NCBI RefSeq assembly: GCF_947495735.1
Contig: NZ_CANMAA010000001.1
Location: 1-64,000 of the forward strand
Direction of reading: 5' to 3'
Source of the DNA: an uncultured Pseudokineococcus sp.
GTDB taxonomy: Bacteria; Actinomycetota; Actinomycetes; Actinomycetales; Quadrisphaeraceae
DNA length: 64,000 nt
Shown: positions 24,631 through 33,997 of the stretch, piece after piece
How positions within the stretch are numbered: the stretch's first letter is position 1
Layout: every line of letters begins with the position of its first letter
Notes under the pieces: model-generated
The model's database searches: none
What the model saw: only the letters and a program-made list of their open reading frames with translations
What the model was told of the DNA's origin: nothing
Position numbers and translations under genes: made by a program

Positions 24631-26091
24631 TCACTCCTGGGCGGAGGACTCGATCCGCACGAGGACGGGTTCACCGGCCACCTCGACGTCGAGCGCGCGG
24701 ACGTCGACAGCGGTGCGCACCGGCTCGACGCCGTCGACCGGCTGGTGGACCGCTAGGTCTGCCTCGTCCTGGAGCACGACCTCGACGGGCAGGGCCTCCA
24801 CCTCCAGGCGCCGCCGGTCCCGCTCCTCGTAGACGGGCACCTCGCGCCACAGCGCCAGCCAGAAGCCCTCGTCGTCGTTGAGCAGCAGCGTGCGCAGGTC
24901 GTCCGCCTCCCCCGACCGCACGGCGACGGCGAGGTCGCGGGTCTCGGTCGAGGGCCTGCTGCCCAGCAGGTCGAGCAGGCGCTGGACCGACCCGGCCGCC
25001 GGTTTCGGCGTCCAGTCCCGCCGGTACAGCCCGAAGGACGCCTGGTCGTCGTCGTCGTCGGGGAACTCGTCGACGAGCTCGTACAGGTACGTCCGGGTCA
25101 CCCCGCGGGCGAAGGAGTCGAGGAGGAGGCGCGGGAGGTAGACCGCCTCGACGTCCTCGGGCACGCCGGGCTGCGAGGCGTCGTCGACCACGGCGTCGTG
25201 GTAGCCGGTCTCGGTCACGACGACGGGCGCGTCGGCCGCGGCGGCCTCACCGGCCCGGCGGTGCGGCGCGACGGCTCCCTCGGGCGCGCGGCCCCCCGGG
25301 TACGGGTGCAGGTTGGAGAGGTCGAGCAGCGCGGAGAGGTCGCCCAGCTCCGAGAAGGCGTCGGGTCGGCCGACGCTCGGGCCCGCCAGGGGGAGGCCGC
25401 GGAGGCGGACGTCCGCCAGCAGCGAGTCGTGCAGCAGCGTCTGCTGGGCCACGGCGAGGTCCGCCCAGTCGGGCAGGTCGGACAGGTCGAGCTCGTTGGG
25501 GCCCTCGACGCCGGTCACGACGCCCGGCACGGACTCGAGGACGCCCACGGCGTCGTCGACCTGGCCGAGCTCCACCCGGTCGCCTCCGACGATGAGCTGG
25601 GCGCAGCCGCCCTGCGCCTCCAGCCGATGCAGGAACTCGACCTGCTCGTCTTCCCGGCCGGGGATGAGCCCGTCCCGGATGTGCCGGATGCCCGTGGCGT
25701 CGAGAACCTCGAGCACCGCGTCGTGGTCCGCGTACGGCGTGTCCGTGTAGGTCATGTGCGTGTTGACGCCCACGGACCCGAGGAAGGCCCCGACCGTGCG
25801 GGCCGAGACCGGCGAGGGGGCCGCGTCCTCGCCGACCGCGACGGGCTCCGTCGCGACGGCCTCCTCGACAGCCCGCTGCAGGGAGGCCCGGCAGTCGAGC
25901 GAGCGGTGAGCGTCGTCGGCTGCCGCGTCTTCGCGCGCCTCGGCGAGCCCGGCCCCGTCGCGCACGGGCGCGGGGCCCGTGGTCGTCGGTGCCTCGACCT
26001 CCTCCGCCGGCCCCGTGCACGCCGCGAGCACGGCCGTCGCGGCCGCCGCGGCGGCCGTGCGTCGCTTCCACCGGGTCGAAGAGACCGCCAT
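24631..26091 (-). CDS. Lipoprotein glycoside hydrolase (clan GH-A-like)
   Basis: A 486-residue exported lipoprotein: AVLAACTGP is a lipobox (acylated Cys ~25). The catalytic part (~100-390) is a TIM-barrel of the GH39/GH5 type: VGVNTHMTYTDTPY and IRHIRDGLIPG on early strands; VEGPNELD (~197) places the acid/base Glu; VTETGYHD (~293) the nucleophile Glu; TYLYELVDEF on strand 8. A C-terminal beta-sandwich-like domain ends it. It is a head-to-head paralogue of the gene at 26330, which carries the same blocks. Inference: trims or degrades the exopolysaccharide at the cell surface. Confidence 0.87.
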   Translation of the reverse strand: MAVSSTRWKRRTAAAAAATAVLAACTGPAEEVEAPTTTGPAPVRDGAGLAEAREDAAADDAHRSLDCRASLQRAVEEAVATEPVAVGEDAAPSPVSARTVGAFLGSVGVNTHMTYTDTPYADHDAVLEVLDATGIRHIRDGLIPGREDEQVEFLHRLEAQGGCAQLIVGGDRVELGQVDDAVGVLESVPGVVTGVEGPNELDLSDLPDWADLAVAQQTLLHDSLLADVRLRGLPLAGPSVGRPDAFSELGDLSALLDLSNLHPYPGGRAPEGAVAPHRRAGEAAAADAPVVVTETGYHDAVVDDASQPGVPEDVEAVYLPRLLLDSFARGVTRTYLYELVDEFPDDDDDQASFGLYRRDWTPKPAAGSVQRLLDLLGSRPSTETRDLAVAVRSGEADDLRTLLLNDDEGFWLALWREVPVYEERDRRRLEVEALPVEVVLQDEADLAVHQPVDGVEPVRTAVDVRALDVEVAGEPVLVRIESSAQE

Positions 26092-26329
26092 CTCGCTCCC
26101 GTCCCGTCGCGGACTGTCGAGGGCACCAACGTCCGTGGCAGCCCGTCCGTGCCCCGGTCGGTGACCGGCGCCCCCGTGCGGGCGGGCGCTCGGTCATCCT
26201 GCAGTGCTCGTCACCGTTTCAACCAGCTGGGGCGGTCTGCCCGGACGGAGCAGCAAGGTCGCGGCTGCGCCCGCCGAAGAGGGAGGACCAGCCGGCTGCG
26301 TCCGGCACCCGACGACGAGGAGCTCTTAC
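26092..26329. other. Divergent promoter region of the hydrolase pair
   Basis: 238 bp between two divergent glycoside-hydrolase genes. No clear promoter hexamers, riboswitch or repeat were recognised; a shared control region is likely from position only. Confidence 0.4.
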
Positions 26330-28219
26330 GTGTCCGCACACACGACGACCAGGCGGTTGGCCCCAGCAGGCCGGCTGCATCGGGCCGCCGCAACTGCTGC
26401 GGCGGCGGCCGTGCTCGCCACCGGCCTGGTGGCCGCGCAGCCGGGCGCGGAGCGCGCCGAGGCGGCGACGACCTGGACGACGCTCACCGCGACGCCGGCA
26501 GACGCCTTCGTGGGCACGGTCGGCGTCAACGTCCACACCAACTACACCGACACGGTCTACAAGGACCAGGACCGGACACTCAGACTGCTGCGCGAGCTCG
26601 GTGCGCGGCACGTCCGCGACGCGGTCAAGCACGACAACAAGCCGATGCACACCGCGCTCCGCCGTCTGCGCGACCACGGCATCAAGACCTCGCTCATCGT
26701 CGACCCGGCGGGGCGGTACGGCGCGGGGACGCTGCAGCAGCAGATCGCCGCGCTCAAGGACCCGGCCAGGCTGGCCGGGGTGGCCGACCTCGTCGAGGGC
26801 CCGAACGAGCTCGACTGCGGCACCGGCTGGGAGACGAGGACGCGCGACCAGCAGAAGCAGCTCAGCGCCGCCCTGGAGAAGGAGCCGACGCTCCGGGACC
26901 TGCCCCTGCTCGGCCCCTCGTGGTGCCGCGGCGTGCGCTCGGTGAAGGCGTACGGCCCCGACGGCAGCGCCAGCGACGCGTGGAACCTGCACCCCTACCC
27001 CGGCGGCTGGATGCCCGAGGCGGAGGTCGGCGGCCAGCTCGGTCCTGAGCAGGGCATCCGTGGTCAGGTCGCCGTGGCGACGTCGGTGGAGAAGCAGCCC
27101 GTCTACGCGACGGAGACCGGGTACCACAACGCGGTCAAGGGCGACGGCCGCGGGCACAACCCCACGAGCGAGAAGGCCAGCGGTCCCTACGCCGCTCGCC
27201 TCGCGCTCGAGTACGCCCGGCTCGGCGTCAAGCGCGGCTACTTCTACGAGCTGAGCGACGAGCGCCCGGAGACGGCGCTCGTCGACCGCGAGCAGCACTT
27301 CGGGCTCGCCCGCTACGACGGCAGCCTCAAGCCGTCCTACACGCACCTGCAGTCCCTGCTGCGCACGCTCGCCGACCCGGGCGCCACCGTGCCGTCCCGC
27401 CAGGTCCAGGTGGGCCTCGAGGGGGCGCCGTCGGACGTGCGCACCATGGCCTTCGCCCGGCGCGACGGCTCGACGGACCTGGTCATGTGGCGCGCGAAGA
27501 GCCTCTGGGACGTCACGGCGAAGAAGGACCTGGTGGTACCCGCCGTGGACGTGCGCGTCTCGACGCGCTCCGCGACCACGGCGAGCGCCGTCCGCACCAG
27601 CACCGGCCTGGGCCGCACCTCGCTCGGAAGCGGCACGAGCTTCGGCGTCCGGGTGGACGGCAGCCCGGTCATCGTGCGCCTCGGCAGCGCGGGCACCGCC
27701 ACGACCCCGGCCCCCACGCCCACCCCCACGCCCACCCCCACCCCCACCCCGACGCCCACCCCGGCCCCCGCGCCCGTGACCACGGCCGTGAGCTTCGGGG
27801 CGGGGACCCAGGTCGTGGACGGGGCCCTGTGCTGGTTCACCGACGCCGGCACCACCGGTGGTACGGCGGCGACGCCGCGCGTGGCCGTCGCGGGCGGCTC
27901 CGCGGCTCACCGGGAGGCCTACAAGACGCTGCGCTGGGGCATGACCTCGTACTCCAGGGCCCTGCCGTCCGGGACGTACGACATCACCGTCCTGACCTCG
28001 GAGGACACCTTCACCGCGAGCGGTAAGCGCGTCTTCAGCGTCACCGCGGAGGGGCGCCCCGTCGTCACCGACCTGGACGTCTTCGCCGCGGTCGGTCGGG
28101 GCAGGGCGCTGGAGCGCACCGCCCGGGTGACCGTCACCGACGGCCGCCTCGACCTCGGCTTCTCGGCGAAGGTCGACAACCCGGCGCTCAACGGTGTGAC
28201 CATCACGCGCGTCGGCTGA
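26330..28219 (+). CDS. Secreted glycoside hydrolase with C-terminal malectin domain
   Basis: A 629-residue exported enzyme. The GTG at 26330, with GAGGAG ~7 nt upstream, gives a signal peptide ending AERAEAAT. The TIM-barrel (~45-335) parallels the lipoprotein hydrolase at 24631: VGVNVHTNYTDTVY, ARHVRDAVKHD, VEGPNELD (~155, acid/base), NLHPYPGGWMPE, ATETGYHNA (~261, nucleophile), GYFYELSDE. A beta-rich segment (~340-455) is followed by a Thr-Pro linker and a malectin-like domain (~490-629: GKRVFSVTAEGRPVVTDLD, DGRLDLGFSAKVDNP) homologous to the N-terminus of the 4027 protein. Inference: endoglycosidase tethered to polymer by malectin. Confidence 0.88.
   Translation: MSAHTTTRRLAPAGRLHRAAATAAAAAVLATGLVAAQPGAERAEAATTWTTLTATPADAFVGTVGVNVHTNYTDTVYKDQDRTLRLLRELGARHVRDAVKHDNKPMHTALRRLRDHGIKTSLIVDPAGRYGAGTLQQQIAALKDPARLAGVADLVEGPNELDCGTGWETRTRDQQKQLSAALEKEPTLRDLPLLGPSWCRGVRSVKAYGPDGSASDAWNLHPYPGGWMPEAEVGGQLGPEQGIRGQVAVATSVEKQPVYATETGYHNAVKGDGRGHNPTSEKASGPYAARLALEYARLGVKRGYFYELSDERPETALVDREQHFGLARYDGSLKPSYTHLQSLLRTLADPGATVPSRQVQVGLEGAPSDVRTMAFARRDGSTDLVMWRAKSLWDVTAKKDLVVPAVDVRVSTRSATTASAVRTSTGLGRTSLGSGTSFGVRVDGSPVIVRLGSAGTATTPAPTPTPTPTPTPTPTPTPAPAPVTTAVSFGAGTQVVDGALCWFTDAGTTGGTAATPRVAVAGGSAAHREAYKTLRWGMTSYSRALPSGTYDITVLTSEDTFTASGKRVFSVTAEGRPVVTDLDVFAAVGRGRALERTARVTVTDGRLDLGFSAKVDNPALNGVTITRVG
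27702..27775 (+). repeat. Thr-Pro linker microsatellite
   Basis: CCCACC/ACGCCC units encode the (Thr-Pro)n hinge before the malectin domain, matching the linker of the 4027 gene in composition. Confidence 0.88.
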
Positions 28220-28222
28220 CCG

Positions 28223-28264
28223 CACCGGCCCCGCCCGCTCCTCGGAGTCGGGCGGGGCCCGGTG
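28223..28264 (+). terminator. 15-bp hairpin terminator
   Basis: CACCGGCCCCGCCCG pairs with CGGGCGGGGCCCGGTG (one bulged base), four nt after the stop codon of the glycoside-hydrolase gene, with an 11-nt loop. Confidence 0.7.
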
Positions 28265-28306
28265 GTGCGCTCGTCCGGCCCTCGGCCGGAGGAGCTGCGG
28301 CTCCGC

Positions 28307-28312
28307 TACCGT
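28307..28312 (+). promoter_or_regulatory. Candidate -10 element (TACCGT)
   Basis: TACCGT lies ~80 nt before the GTG of the flippase gene, just past the upstream terminator. No clear -35. Confidence 0.25.
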
Positions 28313-28391
28313 GACGCAGGCTCGGCCCCCGCACCGCGTCCGCGGCCTCCACCGGTCCGGCTGCGCACGTCCCGGAGCTGGAGGTCCCGCG

Positions 28392-29684
28392 GTGTCCACC
28401 GGTCGCGCCATCTTCCGCAACGCCGCGGCCAACTTCGCGCTCCCGGCGGCTGCGCTGCTGACCGGGCCGCTCCTCGCCCGCGCCCTCGGGGTCGAGGACA
28501 GGGGCGCGGTCGCGGCCGTCCTCGCCGGCCTGACGCTCGCGACGTTCCTGGCCCCGCTGGGCATCCAGGAGGCGATCGTCTTCCACCTCGGCCGCCGCAC
28601 GGTCGACGTCCGGCGAGCCCGCCGCGTCTCCTTCGAGGCCGCGCTCGTCCTCGGCACCGCGGGCGCTGCCGTCCTCGCCCTCCTGGCCCCGCTCATCCTC
28701 CGCGACGCGCCCGAGCACGTGGACCTGCTGCGCATGGTCGCCCTCACCATCCCGCCCGCCGTCCTCATCGCCTGCTGGCGGGGCATGGCGGCGGCGCAGC
28801 AGCGGTTCGACCTGACGGCGACGGAGAGGTGGCTCCTCGGGGCGGGGCGGATCCTGCTCATCCTCCCGCTGTTCCTCGCCGGTGCCCTGACCGTCGAGAC
28901 GGCGGTGTGGGCGGGGGCGCTGCTGCCAGTGCTGGCGATGCTCGCGCTCGTGCCCGCGTTGCGGGCGCCGAAGGGGCGTTCGGACGTCGGCGTGCGGGAG
29001 TCGCGTCGACGTCTGCTGGCGTACAGCGCGCGCAGCGCGCCGGGGACGCTGCTGACCACCCTCAGCACGCGCCTGGACCAGATCCTCCTGGCGTCGCTGG
29101 CGGGCGTGGGCCCCCTCGGCCTCTACGCCGTGGCCGCCTCGCTGGCCGAGATCCCCCTCCAGGGCGCGAACGCGGTCCGGGACGTCGTCTTCGCGACGTC
29201 CTCCTCGCGCGACGACCCCACGCTCATCGCCCGCTCGGCCCGGCTCATGGTCGTCGTGGTCCTGCCGGTCGCCGGCGCCGGCATCCTCCTCGCCCCGGTC
29301 GTGCTGCCGCTGCTGTTCGGCGAGGACTTCGCCGGCGCCGTCCCCCTCGCGCAGGTGCTCCTCGTCGCGCTCGTGCCGCAGGTGCTGGGCTCCCTGTTCA
29401 TCGTGGGGCTCCTGGGCCTCGGGCGGCCGGGGCTGCGCTCGTGGCTGCAGGTGGGGTCGAACCTCGTCCAGGTGGTGCTGCTCCTGGTGCTCATCGGCAC
29501 CGGCGGCGCGCTCGGGGCGGCCGTGGCGGTCCTCGTGGCCAGGATCCTCACGACCTCCACGTTCGCGGTGGCCTTCGCCCTGAGCAGCCGCATCCGCCTC
29601 CGGGACTGCCTCGTCCCCCGGCCTGGCGACGTCCGTGCGCTCGTGCGCGCGGTGCTCCGCCGCGGGGGTGCCAGCGAGACGTGA
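28392..29684 (+). CDS. Wzx-type flippase (MOP superfamily)
   Basis: A 430-residue membrane protein with 12 or so helices. GTG with GGAGG ~8 nt upstream; begins IFRNAAANFALPAAALLTGPLLARALGVEDRG, the usual helix-1/loop of polysaccharide exporters. TRLDQILLASLAGVGPLGLYAVAASLAE marks the start of the C-terminal bundle. Moves undecaprenyl-PP-linked units to the outer face. It is only distantly like the flippases at 12639 and 57908, so each probably serves a different polymer. The next gene begins 33 nt downstream, so they form an operon. Confidence 0.88.
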   Translation: MSTGRAIFRNAAANFALPAAALLTGPLLARALGVEDRGAVAAVLAGLTLATFLAPLGIQEAIVFHLGRRTVDVRRARRVSFEAALVLGTAGAAVLALLAPLILRDAPEHVDLLRMVALTIPPAVLIACWRGMAAAQQRFDLTATERWLLGAGRILLILPLFLAGALTVETAVWAGALLPVLAMLALVPALRAPKGRSDVGVRESRRRLLAYSARSAPGTLLTTLSTRLDQILLASLAGVGPLGLYAVAASLAEIPLQGANAVRDVVFATSSSRDDPTLIARSARLMVVVVLPVAGAGILLAPVVLPLLFGEDFAGAVPLAQVLLVALVPQVLGSLFIVGLLGLGRPGLRSWLQVGSNLVQVVLLLVLIGTGGALGAAVAVLVARILTTSTFAVAFALSSRIRLRDCLVPRPGDVRALVRAVLRRGGASET

Positions 29685-29717
29685 CGTCGTCGCGCGGTGC
29701 TCCCCTAGGGTGCTGCC

Positions 29718-32066
29718 GTGCCGTCCTCGCCCCCTCCGCCGTCCTCGCCGACGAGGGTGTGCCTGCTCGGGATGGGCTGGTTCTCCGTGCAGGCGGGCGG
29801 TCTGAACCGGTATCTCGAGGAGCTGCACAAGGCGCTGCGCGAGCAGGGGGTCGCGGCGACGGCGGTCGTCACGGGCCCCCTCCCCGAGCCCGTGCCGGGC
29901 GTGGTCGCCGCCGGCTCGGCGGCGGGCCCGCTCCTGCCGAGGCTCTGGGCGCTGCGACGCGCGACCGGGGGACTGGTGCGCCGCAGCGACGTCGTCGACG
30001 CGCACTTCGCCCTGCACGCCCTGCCGGCCCTGCTCGGACGTCCGCGGGGCGTCCCCGTCGTGGTGCACTTCCACGGCCCCTGGGCCGAGGAGAGCGCCAC
30101 CGCGGGGGACTCCCGCCGAACTGTCCGCGCCAAGCGAGGGGTGGAGCGACTGGTCTACCGGCGCGCAGACCGCCTCGTCGTGCTCTCCGAGGCCTTCCGC
30201 CGCATCCTCGTCGACCGCTATGGCGTCCCGGCCGAGAAGGTCCGCCTCGTACGTCCGGGCGTGGACGTCGAGCGGTTCGCGGGCGTCCCCGACCGCGGCT
30301 CCGCCCGGCGGGCGCTCGGTCTGCCGGACGGGCCGCTGGTCCTCTGCGTGCGCCGTCTCGTCCCGCGCATGGGGCTGGACGTGCTCCTCGAGGCGTGGCG
30401 CCGGGCGGACACCGGCGCAGCCACGCTCGCCATCGCCGGGGACGGGCCGTCGCGCGCCGACCTGCACCGGCAGGTCGACGCCGCGGACCTCGGCGGGTCG
30501 GTGCGCCTGCTCGGCCGGGTGTCCGACGACGACCTGGTCGCGTTGTACGCGGCCGCCGACGTCTCGGTGGTCCCGAGCACGTCGCTCGAGGGCTTCGGAC
30601 TCATCGTCCTGGAGTCGCTGGCCGCGGGGACCCCGGTCATCGCCTCCGACCTGGGGGGCATGGCCGAGGTGCTGCCCGCCCTCGACCCGAGCCTCGTCGT
30701 GCCCCCCGGTGACGTCGCCGCCCTCGCCGCCCGCCTCGAGCGCGCCCTGTCCGCCCCCGGAGGGCTCCCGGAGCGGGAGGACTGCCGCAGGCTCGCCGAG
30801 GAGCACACCTGGGCCCTGACCGCGCGGCAGGTGCGGGGCGTCTACGACGAGGCGGCAGCGGCTCGACGGTCTCCGTCCACCGCCTCGCCGACCGCGGTGG
30901 CGGGTCGTCGCGGCGGACGTCGCCCGCGCGTGGTCGTCGTCGGGCACAGCGCCGCCCTCTCCGGCGGGGAGCTCGCCCTGCTCACCCTCCTCCCGGCTCT
31001 GGAGGCGGTGGACGTCCACGTGGTCCTCGCCGAGGACGGACCGCTGGTCGGCCGCCTGGAGGCCGCCGGCGTCAGCGTCGAGGTCCTGGCGCTGCCCGAG
31101 CGCACCGCACGCCTGCGCAAGGGCGCCGTGCGGCCGGGGACCGTCCCGGTCGGCGCAATGTGGGACACGGCCGACTACGTGCGCCGGCTCGCGCGGCGTC
31201 TGCGCGAGCTGCAGGCGGACGTCGTCCACACCAACACGCTCAAGGCGCACCTCTACGGCGGCCTCGCCGCGCGGTGGGCCCGCACGCCCCAGGTCTGGCA
31301 CGCGCGCGACCGCATCGCGGCCGACTACCTCCCTCGACCCGCCGTCGCGGTGGTGCGCGCCGCGGTCCGGCTGCTCCCCGCCGCAGTGGTGGCCAACTCG
31401 AGCTCCACGCTGGCGACGCTGGGGAGCACCGGGCGTCGCCCTGTGATCGTCCTCCCCAGCGCGGTCCCCGCCGATCCCGCGCCCGCCGGTCGGTCGCGGG
31501 GCGACGGCGACGAGCTCGTCATCGGCTGCGTCGGCCGCCTGACGCCGTGGAAGGGGCAGGACGTCCTGCTCCGTGCGGTCGCGGCGGCCTTCCCCGACGG
31601 CGGGGCGCGCGTCCGCGTGGTGGGGTCCGCCCTCTTCGGCGAGGACGACTACGCCGCCGAGCTCGAGCGCCTCGTCCGCGAGCTGGGCCTCGAGGGGAGG
31701 GTCGACATGACCGGCTTCGTGGACGACGTGCCGGCGCAGCTCGCCGAGATGGACGTCCTGGTCCACTGCTCGCGGACGCCGGAGCCCTTCGGTCAGGTGG
31801 TGGTGCAGGGGATGGCGGCGGGCCTGCCCGTGGTGGCGGCGGACGCCGGCGGCCCCGCGGAGGTGGTGGAGGCCGAGGTCACCGGACTGCTCACCCCGCC
31901 CGGGGACGAGGACGCGCTCTCGAGGGCGCTGCTGCGCCTCGCCGCGGAGCCCGACCTGCGGCGCCGCCTCGGCGAGGCCGGTCGGCGGGCGGCCGTCGCC
32001 TACGAGCCGCACCGCCTGGCGCCCCGGCTCGAGTCCCTCTACGACGAGGTCCTCGCCCGGCGCTGA
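29718..32066 (+). CDS. Double GT4 glycosyltransferase (two tandem GT-B domains)
   Basis: A 782-residue protein with two complete transferases. Domain 1 (~12-385): LLGMGWFSVQAGGLNRYLEELHKAL, DAHFALHALPALLGR, VLSEAFRRILVDRYGV, CVRRLVPRMGLDVLLEAW and VPSTSLEGFGLIVLESLAAGTPVIAS. Linker ~386-405. Domain 2 (~406-782): VVVGHSAALSGGELALLTLL, VHTNTLKAHLYGGLAARW, VGRLTPWKGQDVLLRAV and HCSRTPEPFGQVVVQGMAAGLPVVAAD. Both retain donor-site Glu residues, so both may be active and add two consecutive sugars. Start: GTG at 29718, preceded closely by TAGGGT, which may be a -10 for a leaderless message or a weak ribosome site. Confidence 0.88.
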   Translation: MPSSPPPPSSPTRVCLLGMGWFSVQAGGLNRYLEELHKALREQGVAATAVVTGPLPEPVPGVVAAGSAAGPLLPRLWALRRATGGLVRRSDVVDAHFALHALPALLGRPRGVPVVVHFHGPWAEESATAGDSRRTVRAKRGVERLVYRRADRLVVLSEAFRRILVDRYGVPAEKVRLVRPGVDVERFAGVPDRGSARRALGLPDGPLVLCVRRLVPRMGLDVLLEAWRRADTGAATLAIAGDGPSRADLHRQVDAADLGGSVRLLGRVSDDDLVALYAAADVSVVPSTSLEGFGLIVLESLAAGTPVIASDLGGMAEVLPALDPSLVVPPGDVAALAARLERALSAPGGLPEREDCRRLAEEHTWALTARQVRGVYDEAAAARRSPSTASPTAVAGRRGGRRPRVVVVGHSAALSGGELALLTLLPALEAVDVHVVLAEDGPLVGRLEAAGVSVEVLALPERTARLRKGAVRPGTVPVGAMWDTADYVRRLARRLRELQADVVHTNTLKAHLYGGLAARWARTPQVWHARDRIAADYLPRPAVAVVRAAVRLLPAAVVANSSSTLATLGSTGRRPVIVLPSAVPADPAPAGRSRGDGDELVIGCVGRLTPWKGQDVLLRAVAAAFPDGGARVRVVGSALFGEDDYAAELERLVRELGLEGRVDMTGFVDDVPAQLAEMDVLVHCSRTPEPFGQVVVQGMAAGLPVVAADAGGPAEVVEAEVTGLLTPPGDEDALSRALLRLAAEPDLRRRLGEAGRRAAVAYEPHRLAPRLESLYDEVLARR

Positions 32067-32198
32067 CCCGCGGGACCGCTCGTCCGGGGCGAGTCACTCG
32101 CGCGTCCGGTGCACGCCGCCCCGGACGGGGCCGGCCACGGGGGGTCGGCGTGCCAGGATCCGCGCGGACCGTCCGCAGAGAGCGAGAGAGGGGTCGCG

Positions 32199-33719
32199 GT
32201 GCGCGCCACGAGGTGGGTCCGAGACGTCCTGCGGGATCGTGAGCAGGGGATCGTCGTGACCGGCGCCGCCACCGCCGGCGCCTGCGTCGTCGGTGCGGCG
32301 CTCGTCGCCGCCGGTCCCCGGTGGGCCGTGGTGCTCGCCGTGGTGGGGGCCGCGCTGCTGGCGACCTGGGAGCGCGACACCGCCGCGCGCCTGGCGCTCG
32401 TGCTGGTGCCTCTCGTCGCGCTCGTGCGGCGCCTGACCGGGGGCCCGAACGCCTACGTCGAGAACGACCCCCTCGTCCTGCTCGTGCCGCTGCTGATCGC
32501 CCCGGCGCTCGCGGGCCTCCTGCGCCTGGAGGGTGACCGCCGGCTCGCGCGGGGGCGGTGGCTGTGGATCGGCCTGATCGGGTACTGGGCCGGCATCACG
32601 CTGGTCCAGCCCGGCGGCAGCCTGGTGGTGCGCCTCTTCGGCATCGTCAGCGTGCTGCTGCCCGCCGCCCTCGGCTACGCGGTCTTCGAGGGGCTGCACC
32701 AGCGCCTGCCCCGCTTCGCCCTGCTCTCGGTGCTCCTGCTGGCGCCCCTGGCCGCGATCTACGGCGTCCTCCAGTACTTCGTCAACCCCCCCTGGGACCT
32801 GGCCTGGCTGGCCGACCGCCAGGGGGACCTCATCAGCGTCGGGATGCCCGAGCCTGGCGCCTACCGCGTCTTCGGCAGCCTCGAGGCGCCGCTGCCCTTC
32901 GCGCTCTACCTCGGGCTGGGCCTCGTCGCCCTCGCCGCGTGGGCGCTGTGGGCGCGGCCGGGCGCCAGGGCGCTGCCGCTCGCCGTCCCGGCCGCGGTCG
33001 TCGTGGTGGTGGCGCTGGTGCTCACCGCTACCCGGTCCGTCCTTTTCGGACTGCCGCTGGTGGCCGCCCTGGCGGTCCTGGCCCTCCCCGGACGGCGCCG
33101 GGTCGCGGCCCTTGCGCTCACCGCCGTCGTCGCCGTGGCCACCCTCGTGGTCCCGGCCGTCGTCGCCGACCAGCTCTACGCGGGCGACGAGCGGCAGGCC
33201 GACCGGCTCCGCGTCGACCAGGTGGGGGAGGACACCTCCCTGCTGGCGCGCCTGGACCTGCTCGACGAGTTCACCGACGTCCTCGCCGCACCCCTCGGCT
33301 CCGGCCTGGGCACATCCGGGCAGGCGACGAGACTCGCGGGGGAGGAGGGCGCGGACAACGTCGACAACGGCTACCTGTCGATCGCGCAGGAGACCGGTGT
33401 CGTCGGCGCGGGGCTCTTCGTGGCCCTGGGGCTCACCGCGGCGGTGCGGGGGCGCCGGCTGCTGCAGGAGCGCATGACTCCCGCGCGGGGCTTCGCCACG
33501 GGCGGCAGCTACCTCGTCGTCGTGTACTTCCTGGTGCTGCTGCTCACGGGCGCCGTCCTCTCCAGCTCCTCGGCGGTGCTCTTCTGGGTGGCCCTGGGGC
33601 TGGTCACCCGCGAGACGTCCCTGCGCGCTGACGAGGCGTCGCAGACCGTGCGGCTGGCCGAAGCGCGGGCCACCGCCACGACGAGGCGCTCCGACGGCGG
33701 CCCCTCGCCCCGTCGCTGA
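32199..33719 (+). CDS. Wzy-type polymerase / O-antigen ligase family protein
   Basis: A 506-residue integral membrane protein with ~11-12 helices. The GTG has GAGAGAGGGG upstream. The large exported loop contains GMPEPGAYRVFGSLEAPLPFALYLGLG and, further on, LGSGLGTSGQATRLAGEEGADNVDNGYLSIAQETGVVG, the arrangement of the Wzy_C/O-antigen ligase domain (conserved Arg and His/Asn positions around the outer loop). Third gene of the flippase-GT-polymerase operon. It faces the BY-kinase gene across a 278-bp convergent gap. Confidence 0.87.
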   Translation: MRATRWVRDVLRDREQGIVVTGAATAGACVVGAALVAAGPRWAVVLAVVGAALLATWERDTAARLALVLVPLVALVRRLTGGPNAYVENDPLVLLVPLLIAPALAGLLRLEGDRRLARGRWLWIGLIGYWAGITLVQPGGSLVVRLFGIVSVLLPAALGYAVFEGLHQRLPRFALLSVLLLAPLAAIYGVLQYFVNPPWDLAWLADRQGDLISVGMPEPGAYRVFGSLEAPLPFALYLGLGLVALAAWALWARPGARALPLAVPAAVVVVVALVLTATRSVLFGLPLVAALAVLALPGRRRVAALALTAVVAVATLVVPAVVADQLYAGDERQADRLRVDQVGEDTSLLARLDLLDEFTDVLAAPLGSGLGTSGQATRLAGEEGADNVDNGYLSIAQETGVVGAGLFVALGLTAAVRGRRLLQERMTPARGFATGGSYLVVVYFLVLLLTGAVLSSSSAVLFWVALGLVTRETSLRADEASQTVRLAEARATATTRRSDGGPSPRR

Positions 33720-33997
33720 TCCCGCAGGCCGCACGGCCCCACCCGTCTCGCGGCGTCGGGGCCGGGCGATCGGGGGGGAGGGGCCGCGGAGCAGGGAGGA
33801 CGCCAGCGGCCAGGCAGACGGGTGCGGCGTCGGGGCCCTCGGGCAGCAGCCCGTCGTGCGGGTGCCGCCCGACCAGAGCGAGGGCGACCGCCTCGTGGGG
33901 CCCTCGCCGCGGGCTGCCGGTCGTCCCGGACCCGGCGACCGGCCAACCCCTGACCAGAGCACGCGAGGCGGGGGGCGAGGGCCTCCGCGAGGGGCGG
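33720..33997. other. 278-bp convergent intergenic region
   Basis: Between the 3' ends of the polymerase and BY-kinase genes. It contains the 14-mer GCGGCGTCGGGGCC twice (near 33750 and 33825) but no gene, and no long stable hairpin was recognised. Confidence 0.4.

Noticed and set aside
26092-26329. A riboswitch upstream of the secreted hydrolase.
   Set aside because: A G-rich stretch resembled structured leaders, but no conserved riboswitch core could be matched.
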